From NCBI GenBank assembly GCA_002453475.1, contig DKGY01000078.1, positions 54,124 through 63,030 on the forward strand: a DNA stretch of 8,907 bases, read 5' to 3'. Shown here piece by piece: positions 1 through 4,909 of this stretch. Position numbers and translations under genes: made by a program. Numbering within the stretch: position 1 is the first letter of the stretch; each line of letters opens with the position of its first letter. The stretch comes from Clostridium sp. UBA6758. Its GTDB lineage: Bacteria > Bacillota > Clostridia > Clostridiales > Clostridiaceae. Below the pieces are notes generated by a model. That model had not been told where the DNA came from. It did no database searches and worked only from the letters and a program-made list of their open reading frames with translations.

Positions 1-1080
1 CCAAGTGAAATTACAGAGGCAGGATATAGACTTTATGATGATGAAGCCCTAAAAACTCTGCAGCAAATTTTATTTTTCAAAGAGCTTGATATACCTTTGA
101 AAGATGTTAAAGAGATAATGTCGAGTCCATACTTTGATAAAATGCAAGCATTAAAAAATCAAAAAAAGCTGCTTATGTTAAAACTCAAGAGATTGAATGG
201 TTTAATAGAGCTTATAAATAAAACATTAAAAGGAGAGAGCACAATGAATTTTAAAGAATTTGATATGAGTGAATATTTTAATGTATTGGAAGAATTTAAA
301 ACAGATCACAAGGATAAAGTAATTAAGATGTATGGTAGCGTAGATAAATATAATGAACTTATTGAAAAATGTAAATCTAAGGAAGATGAAATTGCTAAAA
401 TGGCCATAGAGCAATATGGGAGTATTGAGAAATATGCTAAAGCTGTAAAGAAAAATCTTAATAGTGACATGTTAATTTTAGCAGAACAATATGATGAGTT
501 TAAAAAAGATTGTTTGGAAGATAAGCATCCTAAATTAAAAGAACTATTTAAAAAGCTTGCATCTGACTTAAATAAAGATCCTTCTTCAAAGGAAGTCCAA
601 CAAACTGCTGAAGAAATAACAAATACAGCTAAAAAAGATTATGAAATTTTCAAAATGGATAATGGCGATGATCATTGGTACTATATAGTACGACTTTATT
701 TAGTATTTCCTAATTGGATAGAAGAAGTTGATAAGAAATATGGAAATGGTGCATCTAAATTTATAGGAGAAGCTCTAAAAAATTATTTGGGAGATAAGCA
801 GCCTAAATTAGAGGAACTATATAAAAAGCTTGCATCTGATTTAAGTAAAGATCCTTATTCAAAAGAGGTTCAACAAATTGTTGAAGAAATATCAGATGCA
901 AATAAAAAAATGCAAGAATTTTACAAAGTGGATGAGGGAGAGAATCATTTGGGCTATACAGCAGAGCTTTATTTATCAAACTCCACATGGATAAAAGCCA
1001 TTGATAAGCAATATGGCAGTGGTGCATCTAAATTTATTGGAGAAGCTTTAAAGTTTTATTCTGAAAATAGTAAGTCGTGA
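1..1080 (+). CDS. MerR-family regulator with TipAS-like drug-sensing domain, tandemly duplicated (5' partial)
   Basis: The frame is open from base 1, so the gene begins outside the window; 359 residues are visible. The first visible residues, through GYRLYDDEAL and FFKELDIPLKDVKEIM, are the wing and second helical pair of a MerR DNA-binding domain, so about 30 N-terminal residues with the recognition helix are missing. Residues ~45-80 are a Lys/Leu-rich dimerisation helix. From residue 82 (MNFKEFDMSEYF) the protein resembles TipAS antibiotic-recognition domains, with YGS-x-x-KY motifs near 93-105 and 113-125. Family members (Streptomyces TipAL, Bacillus Mta) bind hydrophobic drugs and activate promoters with long spacers. 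The estimated full length, ~390 residues, far exceeds the ~255 usual for TipAL/Mta. A 91-residue tandem duplication (residues 172-262 and 263-353) explains much of the excess. An internal start lies at 244. The family call is strong; the ligand and target are unknown. Confidence 0.88.
   Translation, partial: PSEITEAGYRLYDDEALKTLQQILFFKELDIPLKDVKEIMSSPYFDKMQALKNQKKLLMLKLKRLNGLIELINKTLKGESTMNFKEFDMSEYFNVLEEFKTDHKDKVIKMYGSVDKYNELIEKCKSKEDEIAKMAIEQYGSIEKYAKAVKKNLNSDMLILAEQYDEFKKDCLEDKHPKLKELFKKLASDLNKDPSSKEVQQTAEEITNTAKKDYEIFKMDNGDDHWYYIVRLYLVFPNWIEEVDKKYGNGASKFIGEALKNYLGDKQPKLEELYKKLASDLSKDPYSKEVQQIVEEISDANKKMQEFYKVDEGENHLGYTAELYLSNSTWIKAIDKQYGSGASKFIGEALKFYSENSKS
229..246 (+). promoter_or_regulatory. 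Internal ribosome binding site and in-frame ATG for a TipAS-only form
   Basis: AAAGGAGAG at 229-237 is followed after a short spacer by ATG at 244-246, which is in frame with the MerR gene. The start falls exactly where the dimerisation helix ends and the TipAS-like region begins, and would give a 278-residue protein lacking the DNA-binding domain. In Streptomyces tipA, the long TipAL and short TipAS forms are known to arise from one gene by in-frame internal initiation. Use of this site here is inferred from the sequence. Confidence 0.55.
514..786 (+). repeat. Intragenic tandem repeat, copy A (91 codons)
   Basis: This is the first copy of a 273-base unit within the TipAS-like region. It begins LEDKHPKLKELFKK and ends KFIGEALKNY, and it joins copy B without any intervening base. 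The first ~30 and last ~20 residues are most alike between copies, with KKLASDL and GASKFIGEALK shared exactly. The middle has diverged. By eye about 56 of 91 residues match with no gaps, so the duplication is not recent. Confidence 0.85.
787..1059 (+). repeat. Intragenic tandem repeat, copy B (91 codons)
   Basis: This is the second copy of the 273-base unit, directly abutting copy A, beginning LGDKQPKLEELYKK and ending KFIGEALKFY. Only six codons follow before the stop. The central stretch (GENHLGYTAELYLSNSTWIK) differs strongly from copy A (GDDHWYYIVRLYLVFPNWIE). If this part contributes to the ligand pocket, the copies may recognise different molecules. Confidence 0.85.
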
Positions 1081-1176
1081 ATTGAAAACTATGAAGGATT
1101 TGACATACAGAAAGAAAGTTACAAGTATTAACGTAGATACTCAAAAAATGAACTGCAATTAAATAATTAGAAGTTA

Positions 1177-1214
1177 AAAATCGCGTAATTCAAGAAAGTG
1201 AATTATGCGATTTT
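1177..1214 (+). terminator. Probable Rho-independent terminator of the MerR/TipAS gene
   Basis: Arms AAAATCGCGTAATTC (1177-1191) and GAATTATGCGATTTT (1200-1214) pair over 15 positions with one G-U wobble and an 8-base loop. The T tract is only the TTTT that closes the stem, followed by CG, so termination may be inefficient. The position about 100 bases past the MerR stop fits. Confidence 0.55.
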
Positions 1215-1246
1215 CGTAATACTACTAACGGATGTACTAAAAGTGT

Positions 1247-1279
1247 TATCATTTGCAACTGATACGGAGAACCGTATCA
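1247..1279. promoter_or_regulatory. Perfect dyad with a third half-site, operator-like
   Basis: TGATACGG (1260-1267) and CCGTATCA (1272-1279) form a perfect 8-bp inverted repeat around AGAA. A further TATCA lies at 1247-1251, inverted to the TGATA at 1260. No T tract follows, so an operator or a short stable RNA hairpin is likelier than a terminator. It lies ~200 bases before the XRE start, and its regulator is unknown. Confidence 0.4.
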
Positions 1280-1380
1280 CAAATAAGTGAGTAAAGAGTT
1301 GATATGTAAAATTAAAATGTGTTAAGTAATTAAATTTACCATATAAAAATGATATTACAGACAGTAATAAGTAGTGAAAT

Positions 1381-1436
1381 TACTATATTCTACTTATATT
1401 CTACACACTCTACCTTTGGTGGGTTTGAATATAGTA
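1381..1436. repeat. Inverted repeat and 11-base direct repeats upstream of the XRE gene
   Basis: TACTATATTC (1381-1390) is exactly inverted as GAATATAGTA (1427-1436). Within it, TATATTCTAC occurs twice with an 11-base period (1384-1393 and 1395-1404), so about one helical turn separates the copies. A small 6-bp inverted repeat, TATTAC/GTAATA, sits just upstream at 1353-1369. The right arm overlaps the putative -35 box of the XRE gene, so this is a candidate operator, possibly for autoregulation. The rest of the 1081-1474 gap shows no convincing gene. Confidence 0.4.
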
Positions 1437-1452
1437 GCTTTTGAATTATCAT
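1425..1452 (+). promoter_or_regulatory. Candidate sigma-A promoter of the XRE gene
   Basis: TTGAAT (1425-1430), a 16-base spacer and TATCAT (1447-1452) lie just upstream of the AGGGAGG ribosome binding site (1461-1467) and the ATG at 1475. Transcription would start near 1459, giving a very short leader, so a promoter further upstream is also possible. Confidence 0.35.
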
Positions 1453-1474
1453 ATTATTAAAGGGAGGTGTTATT

Positions 1475-1975
1475 ATGGATACACAAAAAATTGGACGATT
1501 TATAGCAGAAGCTAGAAAAAATAAAAAAATGACTCAAGCAGAGTTTGGAGAATATCTAAATGTAACTGATAAATCAGTTTCAAAGTGGGAGTGTGGTAAG
1601 TGTATGCCTGATAGTTCATTATTTGAAGGAATAAGTAAAGTGTTGGAGGTTTCAGTTAATGAATTACTAAAGGGTGAATATATTGAACAGGAAAATGAAG
1701 AGGTGGAAAATAATAAAAATACAATTTTATTACTTAATGAAATTCAAAAACTAAAAAGAAATGAATCATTAGTTGGGGGATTATGTGCATTATTGATATC
1801 ATTTATTACAGTAATTTATTCTGCAATATATAAACCAGGTATAAAAGCTTATGAACAATTTTTTGCGGGATTTATTAAAGCTATCAGTGCAGGTTGTCTT
1901 GTTATAGGAATACTTCTTATATTTAATGCCTGGGTAAAGTACTCAATAAGAAATTCAAATAAAGATAAGAGATAA
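1475..1975 (+). CDS. XRE-family transcriptional regulator with two C-terminal membrane segments
   Basis: This 166-residue protein has an N-terminal helix-turn-helix of the XRE/Cro type (residues ~6-62, with MTQAEFGEYLNVTDKSVSKWE as the core). A polar linker rich in Glu and Asn (~70-97) follows. Two hydrophobic segments at ~98-119 and ~129-153 suggest the DNA-binding domain is tethered to the inner face of the membrane, and a basic tail (NSNKDKR) ends the protein. The start is fixed by AGGGAGG 7 bases before the ATG. HTH proteins with such short two-segment tails are common in Firmicutes, but their signals are mostly unknown. A terminator separates it from the ABC operon downstream, yet that exporter is the nearest candidate target. 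It is also possible that it controls only itself. Confidence 0.85.
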   Translation: MDTQKIGRFIAEARKNKKMTQAEFGEYLNVTDKSVSKWECGKCMPDSSLFEGISKVLEVSVNELLKGEYIEQENEEVENNKNTILLLNEIQKLKRNESLVGGLCALLISFITVIYSAIYKPGIKAYEQFFAGFIKAISAGCLVIGILLIFNAWVKYSIRNSNKDKR

Positions 1976-2030
1976 TCTTGTTAAAAATAATATAGAAGAA
2001 GTTAAAAGTTTGAGAAAAGAAAGTTTTGAT

Positions 2031-2064
2031 AGATAGGCTTTTAAATAAGTCTATCTTATTTTTT
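2031..2064 (+). terminator. Rho-independent terminator of the XRE gene
   Basis: AGATAGGCTT (2031-2040) pairs with AAGTCTATCT (2047-2056) over 10 positions with one G-U wobble and a 6-base loop. TATTTTTT follows. It ends about 90 bases after the XRE stop and immediately before the ABC operon control region. Confidence 0.8.
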
Positions 2065-2065
2065 G

Positions 2066-2150
2066 TTGTAAAACAAACCTTTATTTTACAATAACTCATT
2101 TATTTGGTACTATATTAGTGTATAAGGTGTAAAAAATACTAATTTTACAC
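2066..2150 (+). promoter_or_regulatory. ABC operon promoter flanked by two related dyads
   Basis: Dyad 1 is TTGTAAAA-10-TTTTACAA (2066-2091) and dyad 2 is GTGTAAAA-8-TTTTACAC (2127-2150). They share the TGTAAAA/TTTTACA half-site and their centres are 60 bases apart. TTTACA (2085-2090), inside dyad 1, can serve as a -35 box. It pairs with TACTAT (2108-2113) at 17 bases or with TATATT (2111-2116) at a long 20-base spacing. A weaker inverted repeat, GTACTA-3-TAGTGT, overlaps the -10 region. The layout suggests a repressor bridging two sites across the promoter. I cannot name the protein, and none is encoded in the operon. Confidence 0.5.
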
Positions 2151-2178
2151 ATATTGTGTTTTTGAGGTGGAAAAGCTT

Positions 2179-2964
2179 ATGGAGAATTTAGAGAGTATAA
2201 TATCAATTAAAGATCTTAAAATGAACTTTGGGGATAAACATGTCCTAAATGGAATAAATTTAGAGATACAGAGAGGACAAATAATAGGATATATAGGAAC
2301 TAATGGTGCTGGTAAAAGTACAACTATAAAAATAATGCTTGGTATAATAGAAGGCTATACAGGACAGGTAAAAATATTAGGACAAGATATAAGCAATGGA
2401 AGTGTAGAGTACAAGAAGAAAATTGGATATGTTCCAGAGCTTGCTGATATATATGAAAATTTAACTGCATTTGAATATATAAGCTTTTTAGGTGGAGTAT
2501 ATGGCATAGATCAAAATACCCTTATCGAAAAAGCAATAAAGCTTATGAAGTTATTTACAATTGAAGGAGCTATGAACTCAAGAATATCTTCATATTCAAA
2601 AGGAATGAAGCAAAAGCTACTAATAATATGTAGTTTAATTCATAATCCAGATATATTATTTTTTGATGAGCCTTTAAGTGGACTAGATGCTAATAGTGTA
2701 ATGATATTTAAAGAAGTTATGAGTAGTCTTGCAAAGGAAGGAAAAACTATATTTTATTCTTCACACATAATGAATGTTGTAGAGAAGGTAAGTGATAGAA
2801 TTGTACTTATTGATAAGGGAACAATAGCTGCAGATGGAAGTTTTGAGGAGCTTAAAAATAGTGAAAAGGAAAGCTCTTTAGAAGAAATATTCAATCAATT
2901 AACAGGATTTAATGAGCACGGACAGATTGCTAAAGAGTTTGTTTCTTTAATTCAAGAGGTATAG
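2179..2964 (+). CDS. ABC transporter ATP-binding protein (ABC-2 type exporter)
   Basis: This 261-residue ATPase is the cytoplasmic energy-supplying partner of the permease that follows. Visible motifs are Walker A GTNGAGKST (40-48), YVPE at the Q-loop position (Glu instead of Gln, common in ABC-2 exporters), signature YSKGMKQK (139-146), Walker B ILFFDEP (159-165), D-loop SGLD (167-170) and switch His 196. All catalytic residues are present and the length is usual. An upstream in-frame GTG at 2167 overlaps the ribosome binding site. ATG 2179 is preferred because GAGGTGG (2164-2170) lies 8 bases before it. The stop is 2 bases before the permease ATG, so the two are probably translationally coupled. 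The substrate cannot be told from sequence; peptides, drugs or lipids are typical for the class. Confidence 0.93.
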   Translation: MENLESIISIKDLKMNFGDKHVLNGINLEIQRGQIIGYIGTNGAGKSTTIKIMLGIIEGYTGQVKILGQDISNGSVEYKKKIGYVPELADIYENLTAFEYISFLGGVYGIDQNTLIEKAIKLMKLFTIEGAMNSRISSYSKGMKQKLLIICSLIHNPDILFFDEPLSGLDANSVMIFKEVMSSLAKEGKTIFYSSHIMNVVEKVSDRIVLIDKGTIAADGSFEELKNSEKESSLEEIFNQLTGFNEHGQIAKEFVSLIQEV

Positions 2965-2966
2965 AT

Positions 2967-4622
2967 ATGAATGAATTTGCGATGTTAAGGCTATTGGATA
3001 AATTTAAAGGTCTGTATAAAAAAGCAGGTGTTAATTATGATATTATGCGAATGATTTTGCAAATAAAATTAACTATGGATGGACGCAGAGTAAGTACTGT
3101 TTTCACAAATAATAAATCTTCCGAAAATAAAGATAAGAATAATTATACGCACCTACTTCTTTTTAACGGATTTTTAAGCATTTTTATTGGAATGTTAATG
3201 TTAGTTGATATGCCAGCCTTAAAAAATATAAATATTGTTATAGGTGTAAATCTATTTATGATGGTATCACTTATGATATCAGATTTTTCAGCTGTTTTAT
3301 TAGATGTAAAGGAAAAAAACATACTATTACCAAAGCCTGTAGATAGTAAAACCTTTAATGCTGCCAAGCTTACTCATATATGTATGTATCTACTTGGTAT
3401 ATCTTTGTCGCTTAATTTAATACCTCTAGTTTTTGGAACAATAAAATATGGAGTGATATTTTTACCAATATTTTTTATGGAAAATATACTAATAGCTTTA
3501 TTAGTTGTAGTAATAACAGCATTTTTATATACTTTAGTTTTAAAGTTCTTTGATGGAGAAAAGCTAAAGGATATTATAAATTACTTTCAAATATTATTAG
3601 CATTTTTATTTGCTTTTGGGTATCAGTTATTTAATAGATTTTTTACTACTATAGATATTACGGCTATTTATGTACCTAAGCTTTGGCATAGTTTAGTTCC
3701 ATCTATGTGGTTTGCAGCTCCTTTTGGAATATTAATAGATGAAAATAAAAATCCTTTTTTAATATTTTTATCTGTAATGGCAATATTAGCTCCAGTAATA
3801 CTAATTATCCTTTATGTTAAGAAGGTAGTACCATATTTTGAAAAGAACCTTCAAAAACTAAATGATAATGGGGGAGCTATAAGAGGTGGAGATAAAATAA
3901 GAAAAGATTTTATAGCAGGAATAATTTGCAAAGATAAAGTTGAAAAAAGCATGTTTACATTTACTAAAAATATGATATCTACAGAAAGAAACTTTAAGCT
4001 TAAGGTATATCCTTCTCTTTCAATGGCTGTATTTATGCCAGTTTTATTTATTTTTACAGATAGAGATAAATCCTTTATTGAAACTATTCAAACAAGCTAT
4101 GGTGGAAAAGTACATTTATTAATGTATTTAACTGTATTAATGCTATGCTTCTGCACTGCTTATATAAATAATAGCGATAATTACAAAGGTGCATTTATAT
4201 ATAAGGTATTACCAATAAAAGATCCAGGAGTAATATTAAAAGGAGCAATAAAAGGAACCTTATTTAAATTAGTTATACCAGTTTATTTATTTACGGCTAT
4301 AGTGTTTTTAATATTAAAGGGACCATCAATAATCTTAGACTTAATTGTAATGTTTTTAGTTCTTTTAATATCATCATTAGTTTATTTTAAACTGTCAAAT
4401 AAGATGATGCCTTTTAGTGTGAAATTTGCTACAACTGATACTGGTAAACTTATAGGCCCAGGGGCGATTACATTAGTGCTTATTGGGATATTTGCTGCAA
4501 TACACATAATAATTAGAAATAATATTACCTATGTAGGAGCATTTATAGCAATCCTTTTTGTAATTAATATAATTATTTGGAAAATCAGCTTTAAAATAAG
4601 CTGGGAAGATATAGGAATATAA
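2967..4622 (+). CDS. ABC exporter permease, ~12 membrane segments
   Basis: This 551-residue membrane protein has about twelve hydrophobic segments, near residues 62-82, 89-112, 134-157, 162-193, 204-224, 264-285, 346-364, 382-399, 431-451, 453-475, 496-516 and 521-541. Charged loops lie at ~286-340 and ~400-430. It looks like two six-segment halves, larger than the usual six-segment ABC-2 permease, so one polypeptide may form the whole channel. No nucleotide-binding or protease motif is seen. Its ribosome binding site AAGAGGT (2954-2960) lies in the end of the ATPase gene, 6 bases before the ATG. It presumably pairs with the upstream ATPase in an exporter. I place it among poorly characterised Firmicute ABC exporter permeases and give no symbol. 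Confidence 0.85.
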   Translation: MNEFAMLRLLDKFKGLYKKAGVNYDIMRMILQIKLTMDGRRVSTVFTNNKSSENKDKNNYTHLLLFNGFLSIFIGMLMLVDMPALKNINIVIGVNLFMMVSLMISDFSAVLLDVKEKNILLPKPVDSKTFNAAKLTHICMYLLGISLSLNLIPLVFGTIKYGVIFLPIFFMENILIALLVVVITAFLYTLVLKFFDGEKLKDIINYFQILLAFLFAFGYQLFNRFFTTIDITAIYVPKLWHSLVPSMWFAAPFGILIDENKNPFLIFLSVMAILAPVILIILYVKKVVPYFEKNLQKLNDNGGAIRGGDKIRKDFIAGIICKDKVEKSMFTFTKNMISTERNFKLKVYPSLSMAVFMPVLFIFTDRDKSFIETIQTSYGGKVHLLMYLTVLMLCFCTAYINNSDNYKGAFIYKVLPIKDPGVILKGAIKGTLFKLVIPVYLFTAIVFLILKGPSIILDLIVMFLVLLISSLVYFKLSNKMMPFSVKFATTDTGKLIGPGAITLVLIGIFAAIHIIIRNNITYVGAFIAILFVINIIIWKISFKISWEDIGI

Positions 4623-4623
4623 T

Positions 4624-4720
4624 ATAGTGGAAATTTTTCATCCAACAGAAAGTGGCTGGAAAATAAGTTATGTCAAAGGCCGTTTTGCTAAGGAGAATAG
4701 CCTCTCAAGAGACTGGATGT
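4624..4720 (+). pseudogene. Short coding-like remnant, unrecognised
   Basis: The frame from 4624 to the TAA at 4718-4720 reads through FHPTESGWKISYVKGRF and AKENSLSRDWM. The composition (Trp, Gly, Pro, charged residues) is unlike random AT-rich intergenic translation. No ribosome binding site precedes the only start-like codon (GTG 4627), and the frame is blocked by a stop just inside the permease end (4612-4614). It may be the 3' end of a gene lost by deletion. The same bases also allow a CATCCA/TGGATG pairing (4639-4644 with 4714-4719), so a structured RNA is an alternative. I cannot name a family. Confidence 0.35.
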
Positions 4721-4739
4721 AAAACTTTAATTTACAAGT

Positions 4740-4782
4740 AAAGAAAATAGCAAACTTTATTTTTGAGTTTGCTATTTTCTTT
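4740..4782. terminator. Strong hairpin terminator shared by convergent genes
   Basis: A perfect 17-bp stem (AAAGAAAATAGCAAACT at 4740-4756 with its complement at 4766-4782) closes a 9-base loop. The T-rich end of the right arm serves the plus-strand ABC operon. The A-rich left arm gives the matching U tract for transcripts arriving from the minus-strand DUF4317 gene. It therefore probably works in both directions. Confidence 0.82.
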
Positions 4783-4797
4783 ATTAATTTATATAAG

Positions 4798-4904
4798 GCA
4801 TCTTCAAAAAATAAATAAGTCAGAATGCTCGTCTATTTTGTGTTATTTGATGACTACCCGCTCTAATACTTCCCATCTTTGACTTGTTATTTATTTTCAA
4901 ATGC
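4798..4904. mobile_element. Possible small non-autonomous element with imperfect terminal inverted repeats
   Basis: The left end (4798-4821, containing AAAATAAATAAGTC) and the right end (4881-4904, containing GACTTGTTATTTATTTT) are inverted copies. They differ mainly by a three-base insertion plus a few mismatches near the tips. The ~60-base core is noticeably richer in G and C than its surroundings. Size and structure fit a miniature inverted-repeat element or the two ends of a deleted insertion sequence. I see no clear target-site duplication, and whether it recurs in the genome cannot be judged from this window. Confidence 0.35.
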
Positions 4905-4906
4905 AT
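4820..4906 (-). CDS. 28-residue ORF inside the inverted-repeat element (doubtful)
   Basis: On the minus strand an ATG at 4904-4906, 3 bases after the DUF4317 stop, opens a 28-codon frame ending in TGA at 4820-4822. It starts MHLKINNKSKMGS and ends ITQNRRAF, a basic peptide. The frame runs almost exactly from one terminal repeat to the other. No Shine-Dalgarno sequence is visible, so expression would depend on coupling to the upstream gene. It could equally be a chance frame in a non-coding element. Confidence 0.2.
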   Translation of the reverse strand: MHLKINNKSKMGSIRAGSHQITQNRRAF

Positions 4907-4909
4907 AAC

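Noticed and set aside
226..414. Minus-strand ORF within the MerR/TipAS gene
   Set aside because: It is antisense to a clear coding region, rich in Phe and Ile from A/T runs, and has no start signal. The same applies to frames at 803-1027, 3143-3367 and 7092-7274.
1091..1162. 23-codon ORF starting ATG just after the MerR gene
   Set aside because: It has no ribosome binding site, no recognisable motif, and a length expected by chance.
1198..1290. 31-codon open frame (ILLTDVLKVLSFATDTENR) that looked protein-like
   Set aside because: There is no ribosome binding site, the frame runs through both a terminator arm and a perfect dyad, and open runs of this size are not rare in AT-rich DNA.
2167..2178. 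Upstream GTG start adding four residues to the ABC ATPase
   Set aside because: The GTG lies inside the GAGGTGG Shine-Dalgarno sequence, and no ribosome binding site precedes it. ATG 2179 has ideal spacing.
4639..4719. Riboswitch-like RNA suggested by CATCCA/TGGATG closing pairs and internal GAGA/TCTC pairs
   Set aside because: No known riboswitch core motif was recognised, the segment lies downstream of a gene and before a terminator, and the same bases read better as a protein-like frame.
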